From: Platerodrilus igneus
Taxonomy: Eukaryota; Arthropoda; Insecta; Coleoptera; Lycidae
Assembly: GCA_036346225.1 (NCBI GenBank)
Contig: JARFIW010000905.1
Coordinates: 744,001 to 808,000, forward strand
Reading direction: 5' to 3'
DNA length: 64,000 nt
Position 1 is the stretch's first letter, and the number at the start of each line of letters is the position of its first letter. The translations under genes were made by a program, and so were the position numbers. The notes beneath the pieces are model-generated. The model saw only the letters and a list, made by a program, of their open reading frames with translations. It ran no database searches and was not told the DNA's origin. This document shows, piece by piece, positions 1 to 10,331 of this stretch.

Positions 1-201
1 TTGTTTATTTTATTATAACACATCTAAGTCCATTGTATAAAGAATGCTGTATTTAATTAAAGTGGGTTCTGATTTATGTGTGTTTTACTTTGAGGTTACT
101 ACCTTGTTTAGAGAAAGTATTGTTTCAAAAGCGAAACTTTTATAAAATACTTTTATTTACAAATTGTTGAATATTTTGGTCTAACTATTTACAGTTAAAG
201 T

Positions 202-591
202 CTAACTATTTATAAATGAAAAAGTATTTATTAACTCCCGTTCTTGAAGTATCTGCTGCTCCCTTGCAGCCAGTTCCTCTCTTTTTTGCTTTATTATTTC
301 TAGTTCCAAATCTAGACGACGCAGTAGCTTCTCTCCACGCTTTTTAAATGCATTAAGCAACTCTACTGTGTCATATTCGTAGGATTTGTCATCTTCACAG
401 CAAACAGCCATATTTGGTCCTGCACATAAATTTTTCATAGCCAACATGTTTTTGCCGGATCTGTGAGCATAACATAACAGATTATTATAGGTTCCCCTTT
501 TCTTTTGTATACTACCTGATGTTTCTGAGAGGATCAGAATGTGCCAACGATCCAACGATAGCCTCAGAATTTCCAGAAAGGTTTTTTGATC
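202..591 (-). CDS. Unrecognised coding remnant with coiled-coil C-terminus
   Basis: This is an open minus-strand frame of about 129 codons with no ATG near its upstream end; the frame opens after a TAG. The C-terminal third is a charged heptad-like helix (LLNAFKKRGEKLLRRL, then EELAAREQQILQERE), which predicts a coiled coil. A short Cys-containing stretch precedes it. Such C-termini are seen in insect Myb/SANT-like DNA-binding proteins that travel with DNA transposons, but no DNA-binding domain is visible, so the family is not assigned. It lies 46 bp downstream of the two-exon model at 638-978 and could be its last exon or the tail of a separate gene. Confidence 0.35.
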   Translation of the reverse strand, partial: DQKTFLEILRLSLDRWHILILSETSGSIQKKRGTYNNLLCYAHRSGKNMLAMKNLCAGPNMAVCCEDDKSYEYDTVELLNAFKKRGEKLLRRLDLELEIIKQKREELAAREQQILQERELINTFSFINS

Positions 592-637
592 CTAATCTAA
601 TGTAACTTATAAATTAGTAGTGTTTGCATAAACATAA

Positions 638-978
638 TTATATTCCAACGAACATGTATGGTTCTGCGTTACTATGACGTTGATCATTGGTACATCTAAT
701 TTCGAGTAGAGGAACTGGCTGCGGTGGAACAACAATAACAGGAGCGGCAGACTCGGACATTTCATTGCTCCTAAAACGCGCAAATCTATCAATATTAAAA
801 CACATGTATAAATGTAAAAAAGCACTTACCGTGATATATCTATTACGTCACTATCAAAAATAGCAGCAGTGTCAAGTTGCGGTGAAAAACCAAAAACTTC
901 TTTAATCAAGTCTTCGTTAGAATGAAATATAAACTGTTTTAGAACTCTTGCATTTTTGATCGATGATAAGTTGCTCAT
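638..978 (-). CDS. Two-exon small gene model, unrecognised
   Basis: Exon 1 starts at ATG 978 (MSNLSSIKNARV...) and ends at 830 with a donor reading G|GTAAGT. Exon 2 starts at 770 after TTTTAG and ends at a TAA at 638-640. The two exons (149 and 133 bp) join in frame to 93 codons, and the 59-bp intron is bounded by GT and AG. Exon 2 holds a Pro/Val-rich run (APVIVVPPQPVPLLE). No family is recognised. The clean splice signals and frame-preserving join are the only support. It is not a known Polinton gene, so it may belong to the flanking DNA or to another element. Confidence 0.4.
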
Positions 979-1131
979 TCTTTAAAGTTACTAGTAGTAA
1001 CTAATAATTATACAAGAGATCTGATCGAATACAGTTGGTAAAATCTACGTGAAGTGTTTATGTTAAATAAGAAACTGGCCTGTTAGAAAAAAATTAAAAA
1101 TTTGCATCGTTTTCTGAAAAAATTGCAAATG

Positions 1132-1184
<53 letters not shown>

Positions 1185-2237
1185 GCTGTGTAATCTATTC
1201 TAATGAATAAAAAACAGTAAGTAAGCAAATATAATTATGCCTAGCAGAAATAACGAATTGGATTCATTGTATGAAAAATTGCAACGAAGGCACAGAGTAA
1301 AATAAAAAACCTAAATTAGTTAAATGTCGTTTAAAATAATGCGATGCAAATGACCCTTAACTAATACAGTAATATAGAATAAGTTTTAGATTATTGGTAA
1401 CATAATTTACTTTTCAGTAAAACTGAACAAAATTGACTTTTATATATAGGTATGTTGTAATTGTGTGTTTACATTGAAAGCGTTTACACGAGTCATGCTA
1501 CATCATAAAATTCTTTCATTGTCAAGGTACTCCAATATATAGCTTACAATAATTTAAATTATACGACGTTAATTGTATTATAAAACTGCAGAATGTTTTT
1601 AATACTGGTTTTAAAAAAAATTTGTGTACCTAATCACAACTAGAAAACGGCGTTCTATTTATGATAAGTACAGGATCGCTTTTGTTAACGTTTCATTCGC
1701 ACATAGCCATGAGTGTGTAAATTATTATTAAACAAAATTGACAGTTTAATCTGATATATTTCAAATTTGCTTTATTTTTTCTGAAATTTTTTTATATGTA
1801 ACCATAGAATAAAAATAGTACTGTATTGCTAGCATATTTTTTGTACACACGAGCATAAATCAAAGGTCGTGTAAGAATATTACTACTACTTCTGTACTGC
1901 AAGCAAGCATATTTTCCGTAAACACATGCATGAATGAAATGATACAAGGTCGTCGTCGTAGTGTCGATGCAACTGTTAATAGAATGAAATCAGATACTTT
2001 GCTTATTAAAACTGGATTTGTTGGAAATTAAAAATTCAGTGTTAATTTTTCTGCTGATAATTCTTTAAGAATTAAACCATTCATGCTTGAAAATCGTCTT
2101 GAATCAAAACGTAAATAAAGGTGATTTTAACAATTGTATCCAAAGCAATTTGCTATGCAATTATTTTGATTGCATAGAAATAAATATTATTGCATTATAA
2201 CATTTTTTGTATGTTAATTCTTTTACAGTTGTTTTGC
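979..2237. other. Non-coding AT-rich stretch left of Polinton PolB
   Basis: No ORF of note is seen on either strand. The stretch holds a TA microsatellite at about 1141-1182. The left terminus of the Polinton should lie here or further left, but no sequence matching the inverted complement of the right end (around 36900-37075) was found. Confidence 0.5.
1141..1182. repeat. (TA)n microsatellite
   Basis: About 20 uninterrupted TA units. Similar TA tracts elsewhere in the window were used as insertion targets by LTR elements C and D and by the MITE. Confidence 0.9.
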
Positions 2238-2267
2238 TTACGTCACATGATATTTATGTATAAATAG
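2238..2267 (+). promoter_or_regulatory. Candidate PolB promoter: CRE-like site plus TATA box
   Basis: TTACGTCAC at 2238-2246 resembles a CRE/AP-1 site, and TATAAATAG at 2259-2267 is a consensus TATA box 54 bp before the first ATG (2321) of the Polinton polymerase. The sequence match is direct; promoter activity is inferred. Confidence 0.45.
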
Positions 2268-2320
2268 CCAATGAATCTCTACATATATTAAGTAGTGTAG
2301 TGTAGTGATTGTATAGAATC

Positions 2321-2895
2321 ATGAATTCTGAAACAGTAGTCGAAGTTAGTAGTGATATTTTAAAGTTAACAGTAAAATGTATGTATCTAATCAAATCATT
2401 TGACGCAATTATGAAACACATGATAATCCTAAAGACAAACATAAGTTTATTAAAGCTTGCGATTAAAAACAAGGTATACGAAGACAATCGTCAGGAAAAT
2501 CCTAGTAGACTGGAGTCTAATTTGGCACATCTTAAAAGTTACCTTGTACGATTGAGACACTTGAAACTATCTTGGGAATACCAAGGTAAAGGTATTGATG
2601 CAACGCTTTCTAGAGGTCATATTCGACATTTGATTTGGCATGATGTACAATCATGTTTTGGAAGTCGAATAATTACGGGACTTATTACCAATTTAAGTTA
2701 TAAAGATCCTTTAGTGTTCTTAGACTAGTTTTAAACGCAAGTTTGTTGCTTGCTTAAAAAAATAAGTCGATGTTGAAAGTTAATGTAATATTGACCGCTA
2801 ACTTTGTTAAGCCTACAACTAGTGAAATAGATTTGAAGACGTTTCCTACTGCAAATCGTCACATTGATATAAACACCAATCTCAAGCAGTGGTAT
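2321..2895 (+). pseudogene. POLB: Polinton DNA polymerase B, N-terminal segment (piece 1 of 3)
   Basis: This piece encodes the N-terminal part of the protein-primed family B polymerase that replicates Polintons. The first ATG is 2321 (MNSETVVEV). The reading frame contains the family-typical SRIITGLITNLSYKDPL stretch and stops at 2728. The next conserved block (VNVILTANFV... to NLKQWY) is in another frame, so a frameshift and stop lie near 2726-2760. The gene is cut at 2895 by element A1 and resumes at 10332, where EEFSEKDSGWEI continues the same conserved region. The 4-bp duplication GTAT (2892-2895, 10328-10331) marks the insertion. Family assignment comes from the downstream motifs and from this continuity. 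Confidence 0.75.
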
Positions 2896-4736
2896 TGTAG
2901 CAATTTTATTTTCCACCTAATATATATATCTGTATAATCAATCCTTTTATTAAATATTAAATAATATAATACATTATAATGTTATCCAATCCACTTAATT
3001 TAATAACATCTATTGTCCAATAAAGAACTAGTATTTAGTTCATGTTAAAAGTTAAATTCTACGGAGACAATATAAAAGCTTTTGTTTGGTATCCTTCTTA
3101 AAGCCCCCTCTACTCAGGAACCGCTAGGTATCGCTGTTACCAGGCGGCAACAAGCTCGGCCGGCACTTCTAACACAGCTGGGGTTCAAGCAGGTCGAAAG
3201 TTGTTCTTAGGAGCGATGTCCGTGATTGATTTTGGTGTTGGAAGCGTGCACGATGGAAGATTGCACGTGTAAGCCATCTTCAGAAATTGTTTTGGATGGT
3301 CCATGTTTTGTTGAAACCAGTCGTGAAGAACGATGAAGTTTTTGTTAAAAGACCGTTAGGAACAGTAAGTGAATTTGTTTCTATAACGATATTAATTAAA
3401 ATTTTCAGTGTAACTTTGGGAATAATTTATTTTAAAATATATTGCAACGTAAATTATAAATAAGCAACTTTTCTGAATAGTATTCATGCGAAAATTAAAT
3501 GAAAACAATTCTATTCTTGTATAATATGGAATCACATTTATAATTTATTCAAGTTAATTACAAACAACATTTGCTTTCTTGTGGTGTGAATTACGCCTGG
3601 AACATCTGTAAATTGAAACGCAGATAATGGAAGCCAAGTGACGTGTTTTCAGTATGCAGCGCAGCTGTTTGTTTGAATGGAATGTTCCGTTGTCAATACA
3701 TGCATCAGCTTTCAAGCAAGTATTTAGGTGCAATTTGGAGTTCTGGTATGTACAAAAATTATGTTCGTATGTTGTTTGAACTGTCGACGTAGTAACGAGA
3801 TAAAATTTATTTTAACTGAGTTGGTTAACTTTGAACAGGTCAAGGACAGACCTCAATTATATTTTTCGTAGTCATACGATATGAATCTGTAATTTGTTCC
3901 TACAAATTCTTTTATTAACTCAATGAAACATCAGAAGATGTCACTACTAATTAGATAAAGTAAATTCTCATAACTTTGAACCTTTAGAAATTAAATTTCT
4001 ACATTTGATATTTTATGAACAATTATCTGTAATTATTTACTGTGAAATTAAGGTAAATTTACCATAATTAACTCTTTCTATAAATAAGCAATTTTATGCT
4101 TTGTCAATCTGTTATATAAACTTCATTAAATAGTAATTGGTACGGATATATTCAGTACCATTGTAATTAACTCTTCCTAATTTAAATTAACTTATAAAGG
4201 AAGACATATTTTTTGTAAAAAATTACTTTATTGGATACCAAAAAGAATAGATTCTTATTTTCGGACTAAAGACTATCTTTTATTTAAGAGGAATGAAAGT
4301 CGATTCTGATTGTATTTAATTATTTTTGAGTTTGAATGCACAAACAGTGCTTTTCTTTGTTTAATTTGTTCACAGGTGCAGTGCAGGATTGCTAAGGTCA
4401 AGGTCGAGCCATAAGGTAAGAAACTTCAAAGATTAGGTGGTCTTTGAAATTATATAGCGGTTATAGGAGAAAGGTTTCCGCATTAGCCTTGTACAAGGGA
4501 CTTGTATTAGGTCTTCTCAGTATAAAAAAATACGGTGGCCCCTTATTTTTATTATTAGTGGTTGCAATTACACCCCGACCCACAGCTCATTCTCTACCCA
4601 GAGCATATAGTTCGACTAGCCGCTTTGCCTTTGAGATTTCCTCAACTTAGAGCCACCTTCCATCTTAATTTGCCGTGGGCTCCATTTCTAATTATCGGAA
4701 TTTCTCGTTAAACTAAATCGGAATTTAAAAGGATTC
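2896..4736 (+). repeat. 5' LTR of element A1
   Basis: Begins TGTAGCAATTTT and is 1841 bp long. It is nearly identical to 8485-10327 and to the A2 LTRs, differing mainly by homopolymer lengths and scattered substitutions. A block near its 3' end (around 4460-4640) is recognisably shared with the LTR of element C read on the minus strand. Confidence 0.9.
3071..3078 (+). promoter_or_regulatory. LTR TATA box
   Basis: TATAAAAG lies 175 bp into the LTR. The same site occurs at about 8660, 57350 and 62756 in the other A LTRs. It is the likely start region for genomic RNA synthesis. Confidence 0.5.
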
Positions 4737-4739
4737 AAA

Positions 4740-4757
4740 TAGCGCCCAGCGTGTAGG
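4740..4757 (+). other. Primer binding site of A1, degenerate tRNA-Lys type
   Basis: TAGCGCCCAGCGTGTAGG follows the LTR end by 3 bp. In A2 the equivalent site is TGGCGTCCAACGTGGGGC, complementary to the 3' end of insect tRNA-Lys (known sequence ending ...GCCCCACGTTGGGCG plus CCA). A1 has several mutations. Confidence 0.7.
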
Positions 4758-4921
4758 CCTCGATTGCTGTACCAATTGTATAAACACATAAAGTATAGGC
4801 TTCGATTGACTTTGGTTGTTTACACTTGTGATTCGTAACTCATTTACCCTCAGATTGGTTTAGTCTATTGATGTTGTTGTTTAATTGAGTTTAATTTGTA
4901 ATTAGTTAGTTAGTCTATTCC

Positions 4922-5175
4922 ATGATGACTGAGACGTATCAAGTAGTTTATTTGCATAAAGATAAGTTGGATTATGAATTGAAAATTCGTGAAGTGTTAG
5001 CAGCAGACCGATGCAGGATAAGAGGAAAATGTTAGGCCGATTATTAGCCAAAGAAACAACATTACCTGATTTTATTTGTCAATTAGCTCTAACGGAAATT
5101 GATAGTATGTCTACATTAATAAAGTTGTGTAAGAAATTAGAAGAAGCTTTCTTATATGGTAAAATTGTTCGATAG
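4922..5175 (+). pseudogene. gag: gag stub of element A1
   Basis: Starts at ATG 4922 (MMTETYQVVYLHKDKLDYEL). The N-terminus resembles the gag of element C (ELEYELNIRG, then KRK...LLAKET), but a frameshift lies between these blocks. It then jumps directly to a C-terminal gag segment (LALTEIDSMSTLIKLCKKLE), which in C lies several hundred codons further on. The central part of gag and the zinc knuckle are therefore deleted. A2 has the same junction. It ends at a TAG at 5173-5175. Confidence 0.7.
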
Positions 5176-5955
5176 GAATATTATTGTTCTTTTAGTCGCA
5201 GCTTGTAGTATTTCAGTGAATAATAATACACAGTGTAGTTGATAATAGTGATTTGTATTTAGGTTTTTCTTCCATTTGTATTAGCTACAATAGTTGTTTG
5301 ATAAATTTGTTATAGTAGAGATGATAGATGTTAATAATTTGGTACACTGGTTTTTACTGTCGGTAAACCGTTTCAAGATAGCTCTTGAGCATATGCAAGT
5401 TTTGTTTTGATATAAGTTATATTGATAGCAATTTTTGATTTATTTATATCCGCATTGCAACGCAGTATGTTAATTGGTTGTAAGTCTAAGTGAAACTTGT
5501 CGTCGTGGTTGGTCGGATTAGCAGTACGTCAGTCTAGACGAGACTTAGGAAAAGTCGGTCGCTCAGCATTACATTAGTCTAAACAAGACTCGAGGTAAGT
5601 TGTCACTCTAGCAATTTTGGCATCACTATTTTTGAGATTGGTGATGAGGTTATAATTTTTTGTTTATAAGTCTAGGTGAGACTCACAGAGGAGTTTGTCA
5701 CCCTAGCAAGTTTATGCGTTGTGAAGTACTTTTGTCTATCTTGACAGTTTGATTTTGAGTAGTGTAAGAGTGTACTAGAACATTGATTTATTGTTATCCT
5801 AGATGGAAGGTTGAGAGTAATCTAAATTATAAATTTATTATGTTTAAAATTGTCATTGTCTGCGAATTTAAAAGAAAAGGTGTTCTTAAAGCTTGAAGTT
5901 CATTCGTTTAATGTTTGAAATCATGTTGATAATTTAGTTGAGATCAAGTTAGATA
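5176..5955 (+). repeat. Non-coding module with four spaced palindromes
   Basis: No ORF is present. Four 15-bp imperfect palindromes of form AGTCTARRYRARACT lie at 5483-5497, 5531-5545, 5576-5590 and 5669-5683. The steps are 48, 45 and 93 bp, that is, one period of about 46 bp with a gap. A2 holds the same four at 59757, 59805, 59850 and 59943. Element C has diverged versions in reverse orientation at 40702-40940. Position is constant: after gag and before the integrase or 3' part. Confidence 0.75.
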
Positions 5956-7216
5956 ATGTGGATCCTTGGTATGTGTCTCTTCGAAAAAATTTTAGCTTCA
6001 CCAAATGATTACCCACAATGGAAGGTAGAAGATAATTATGTATTTAAATTTCTTTCATCAAATTTACCACTCTCGTCGAATGTAAGGGAATGGAAATATT
6101 TAGTCCCTAGATCACAGAAGGAAGAGGTTATTCGGATAAATCATGACCCTTCAGTGGCCGGACATTTTGGTTTTTAAAACATTGGCACGCATACAAGAGA
6201 GTTTTATTGGCCAAAATGCGTAATGATGTGTTGAAATTTTGTAAAATTGTTTAACGTGTGGTGCACAGAAGGCATCGAATAGAGGACCCCTTGGTTTAAT
6301 GGGAAAGAAAAGAAGTGAAGTTCCCTTTCAGATTATCGCTATAGACCTCATGGGCCCATTTCCACGATCCAAGGTTGGACACAAATGGTTATTAGTTATT
6401 GGTGATTGGTTCTCGAAATTTACGTTATTGTTTCCGTTACGTAGTGCAAAAGCGCATATAATAGAACGTGTATTGGAGGAAAAGTTTTTTAGTTTATGGC
6501 GTTCCCAAATATATTATTTGTGATAATGGCTCACAATTTAGTGGTAGAAATTTCAAGGCAGTATGTAAAAATATGACGTTCAAAAATTTGGTTTAATGCA
6601 GTTTACTCTCCCAATGTAATTTTGTAGAGAGGATAAATAGAACAGTCGGAACAGCTATACGTTCGTATATTAAAGAACATGATACTTGGGACATAGAGTT
6701 ACCCCAAATTCAGTATGCGATTAATTCTGCAAAACATCATGCCACTGGTTATTCGCCAAATTTCTTAGTTTTTGGTATACATGTTCCTGTGTCTGGAAAA
6801 TTTTATGGTCTTGATGTGGAACCCTCAGTTGATATTGATTTTATTTCTAGTGATAGACCTTCGTATGTGTCAGATCATAAAGGACTATTTGATATTTTTA
6901 TAGACGTACAGAAAAGGTTACATTTAGCTTACATGCAGTCTAGTAATTCATATAATTTAAGGAGACGTAACATTTCTTTCGAAGTAGGTGACAAGGTTTG
7001 GAGGTCAAATAAAGTTCTTTCGAAAGCAAGTGATAAATTCACAGCTAAGCTTGCGCCAAAATATGTTTTGAGCATTGTTAGAAAAAGGTTTCGAATTTAA
7101 TTTACGAATTGATTAATGAAAATGGTTCAAGGGCAGGCAGATGGCATGTTAAGGACTTAAAACCTTATTCAGAGTTCAGTGGTGATATTGAAAAAGAGAA
7201 CGTTTCTGAACATTAA
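5956..7216 (+). pseudogene. pol: Integrase of element A1, frameshifted
   Basis: This is the Ty3/Gypsy integrase region. The N-terminal zinc-binding region is partly visible (INHDPSVAGHFGF). The catalytic core contains IAIDLMGPFPRSKVGHKW (first Asp), CDNGSQF (second Asp) and VERINRTVGTAIRSY (Glu). The C-terminus includes KVLSKASDKFTAKLAPKY and GRWHVKDLKPYSEF, and ends at a TAA at 7214-7216. At least five single-base indels, mostly in homopolymers, break the frame compared with A2. No reverse transcriptase lies upstream, so it starts abruptly after the palindrome module. Confidence 0.85.
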
Positions 7217-7519
7217 TTAGTGTTGTTGATATATTTAATGGTTGATAGTAGGAATTATTTCTGTCTTATCTTTTAGTAAAGGATTTAAATATTGTATTGG
7301 AATACTGTTTGGTAGTCTAAAAATTTTAGATGTTGGATAAGAAGTATAAAAAGAATTTTTGTAGTGCAGTAAGGTTGATACTAGACTGTGCTGATATTGT
7401 TAGTTGCAAGTTATTCATTTGAGTCAAGATAAAAAGTTGCATGTTTCCGTTTGTCAAATGATTTCATTTGTCGTATGATTCTTTAGTTCAAGGTTATAAA
7501 GGAATATATAGGTATTCTT

Positions 7520-7663
7520 ATGATTAAAGTGTTTGATAAATAAAGTTGTATATATTTGGTTATTATTTTCTTTTGGATTTATGATTAAAGTGTTTGATAA
7601 ATAAAGTTGTATATATTTGGTTATTATTTTCTTTTGGATTTATGACTAAGGTGTTTGATAATT
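7520..7663 (+). repeat. 61-bp tandem repeat
   Basis: Two full copies (7520-7580, 7581-7641) of a 61-bp unit beginning ATGATTAAAGTGTTTGATAA, plus a partial third. A2 has one full copy plus the partial, so A1 gained a unit. Confidence 0.9.
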
Positions 7664-7739
7664 ATATTGGGAATCAAGTAGTTTGAGTCCATATTAAATA
7701 TTGGTTGGAGGTCAATATTGTTAGTAACTATGATAGTTA

Positions 7740-7895
7740 TGTTTAATTATGAATATTGCGTGAGATAGCAATGTTCTATGTTTAATTATGAATATTGCGT
7801 GAGATAGCAATGTTCTATGTTTAATTATGAATATTGCGTGAGATAGCAATGTTCTATGTTTGATTATGGATATTGCGTGAGATAGCAATGTTCTA
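7740..7895 (+). repeat. 39-bp tandem repeat, four copies
   Basis: Unit beginning TGTTTAATTATGAATATTGC, with copies at 7740, 7779, 7818 and 7857; the last is diverged. Each holds a short inverted repeat ATTGC...GCAAT. A2 has a single copy at about 61966. Confidence 0.9.
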
Positions 7896-8472
7896 TTTTG
7901 TTCATTCATGCGTGAGTGAGATTTTTGAGGAGTAAGACGTGGTGGCGTTTTACTTGTCTCTTCTGGGAAAGAGATATTTCTACATTTTGGTTGCATATAC
8001 ATGCGGTAGATTGTTGAACGTTAGTGATTTCAAGACTTGTTTGCTGTTTTGAAGTTATGTTTGGAGTGGATCTCAAAGGTAATGAGAGTCCTTTTCTTCT
8101 TTTGTAAATATGTAAATTACGGTTAATATAGTAAAAATATGTTTGTCATGATAATTTGATATTTTCATTAAGGAATCATAATACGGCAGTATTATATGTT
8201 TTGTTGTTTAGGTTTCGAGTATAAATGAGTGATATAATAACCCCGAATATGATTAAACGATAATGACACCCTACCGATTAAGACTTCCCGAATTTGTCCC
8301 CTTGTGGCGTATAGTACGCGTAGTTACTCGTCACTCATTTTCAGTTATGTTGTATCTTAAGTGGTAATTTTTGTTTCTAGTTTGTAAAAAAATTAATAAT
8401 AATAAGTTGTGAATATGTAACAATAAATTCAAAAAAAAAATTCTTCGCATTTATTCCAGAATTTTTTCTCTT

Positions 8473-8484
8473 AGAAAGAGGCAG
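8473..8484 (+). other. Polypurine tract of A1
   Basis: AGAAAGAGGCAG immediately precedes the 3' LTR. This is the expected position of the plus-strand primer. The same tract is found before the A2 3' LTR. Confidence 0.65.
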
Positions 8485-10327
8485 TGTAGCAATTTTATTT
8501 TCCACCTAATATATATATCTGTATAATCAATCCTTTTATTAAATATTAAATAATATAATACATTATAATGTTATCCAATCCACTTAATTTAATAACATCT
8601 GTTGTCCAATAAAGAACTAGTATTTAGTTCATGTTAAAAGTTAAATTCTACGGAGACAATATAAAAGCTTTTGTTTGGTATCCTTCTTAAAGCCCCCTCT
8701 ACTCAGGAACCGCTAGGTATCGCTGTTACCAGGCGGCAACAAGCTCGGCCGGCACTTCTAACACAGCTGGGGTTCAAGCAGGTCGAAAGTTGTTCTTAGG
8801 AGCGATGTCCGTGATTGATTTTTGGTGTTGGAAGCGTGCACGATGGAAGATTGCACGTGTAAGCCATCTTCAGAAATTGTTTTGGATGGTCCATGTTTTT
8901 GTTGAAACCAGTCGTGAAGAACGATGAAGTTTTTGTTAAAAGACCGTTAGGAACAGTAAGTGAATTTGTTTCTATAACGATATTAATTAAAATTTTCAGT
9001 GTAACTTTGGGAATAATTTATTTTAAAATATATTGCAACGTAAATTATAAATAAGCAACTTTTCTGAATAGTATTCATGCGAAAATTAAATGAAAACAAT
9101 TCTATTCTTGTATAATATGGAATCACATTTATAATTTATTCAAGTTAATTACAAACAACATTTGCTTTCTTGTGGTGTGAATTACGCCTGGAACATCTGT
9201 AAATTGAAACGCAGATAATGGAAGCCAAGTGACGTGTTTTTCAGTATGCAGCGCAGCTGTTTGTTTGGAATGGAATGTTCCGTTGTCAATACATGCATCA
9301 GCTTTCAAGCAAGTATTTAGGTGCAATTTGGAGTTCTGGTATGTACAAAAATTATGTTCGTATGTTGTTTGAACTGTCGACGTAGTAACGAGATAAAATT
9401 TATTTTAACTGAGTTGGTTAACTTTGAACAGGTCAAGGACAGACCTCAATTATATTTTTCGTAGTCATACGATATGAATCTGTAATTTGTTCCTACAAAT
9501 TCTTTTATTAACTCAATGAAACATCAGAAGATGTCACTACTAATTAGATAAAGTAAATTCTCATAACTTTGAACCTTTAGAAATTAAATTTCTACATTTG
9601 ATATTTTATGAACAATTATCTGTAATTATTTACTGTGAAATTAAGGTAAATTTACCATAATTAACTCTTTCTATAAATAAGCAATTTTATGCTTTGTCAA
9701 TCTGTTATATAAACTTCATTAAATAGTAATTGGTACGGATATATTCAGTACCATTGTAATTAACTCTTCCTAATTTAAATTAACTTATAATGGAAGACAT
9801 ATTTTTGTAAAAATTACTTTATTGGATACCAAAAGAATAGATTCTTATTTTCGGACTAAAGACTATCTTTTATTTAAGAGGAATGAAAGTCGATTCTGAT
9901 TGTATTTAATTATTTTTGAGTTTGAATGCACAAACAGTGCTTTTCTTTGTTTAATTTGTTCACAGGTGCAGTGCAGGATTGCTAAGGTCAAGGTCGAGCC
10001 ATAAGGTAAGAAACTTCAAAGATTATGTGGTCTTTGAAATTATATAGCGGTTATAGGAGAAAGGTTTCCGCATTAGCCTTGTACAAGGGACTTGTATTAG
10101 GTCTTCTCAGTATAAAAAAATACGGTGGCCCCTTATTTTTATTATTAGTGGTTGCAATTACACCCCGACCCACAGCTCATTCTCTACCCAGAGCATATAG
10201 TTCGACTAGCCGCTTTGCCTTTGAGATTTCCTCAACTTAGAGCCACCTTCCATCTTAATTTTCCGTGGGCTCCATTTCTAATTATCGGAATTTCTCGTTA
10301 AACTAAATCGGAATATAAAAGGCTTCA
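8485..10327 (+). repeat. 3' LTR of element A1
   Basis: 1843 bp, begins TGTAGC and ends CTTCA, followed by the target duplication GTAT at 10328-10331. Confidence 0.9.
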
Positions 10328-10331
10328 GTAT

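Larger units (their letters stand above)
7217..8472 (+). other. 3' untranslated region of element A1
   Basis: Non-coding. It contains two minisatellites (7520-7663 and 7740-7895). Near 8285-8335 a block (GAATTTGTCCC... TAGTACGCG..GTTACT) is also found, reversed, in element C around 39270-39320, which supports common ancestry of A and C. Confidence 0.7.
2896..10327 (+). mobile_element. Ty3/Gypsy-type LTR element A1, internally deleted
   Basis: The element is 7.4 kb, with two 1.84-kb LTRs that begin TGTAG and should end CTACA (here mutated to ATTCA and CTTCA). The 4-bp target duplication GTAT is at 2892-2895 and 10328-10331. Internal order is primer site, gag stub, palindrome module, integrase, minisatellites, purine tract. 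Protease, reverse transcriptase and RNase H are missing. The copy at 57172 (A2) has the same internal layout, so the deletion predates both insertions. It interrupts the Polinton polymerase. Confidence 0.9.

Noticed and set aside
1450..1510. Left terminal repeat of the Polinton (shares TTTACATTGAAAG with the right end)
   Set aside because: The match is 13 bp and in direct, not inverted, orientation; no longer similarity was seen.
4444..4650. 68-71 codon ORF in the A LTRs (also 10025-10240)
   Set aside because: It lies in the LTR, is broken in A2, and has no domain; similarity between copies is just LTR identity.
7740..7895. CRISPR-like array
   Set aside because: Units are contiguous with no distinct spacers, and the context is a eukaryotic retrotransposon.
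7721..8002. Minus-strand ORF with repeated RTLLSHAIFIIKH
   Set aside because: It is a reading of the 39-bp minisatellite (39 is divisible by 3), not a repeat protein.
9129..9326. 65-codon minus-strand ORF recurring at 57814 and 63221
   Set aside because: It is the antisense of the A LTR and recurs only because the LTR is repeated.
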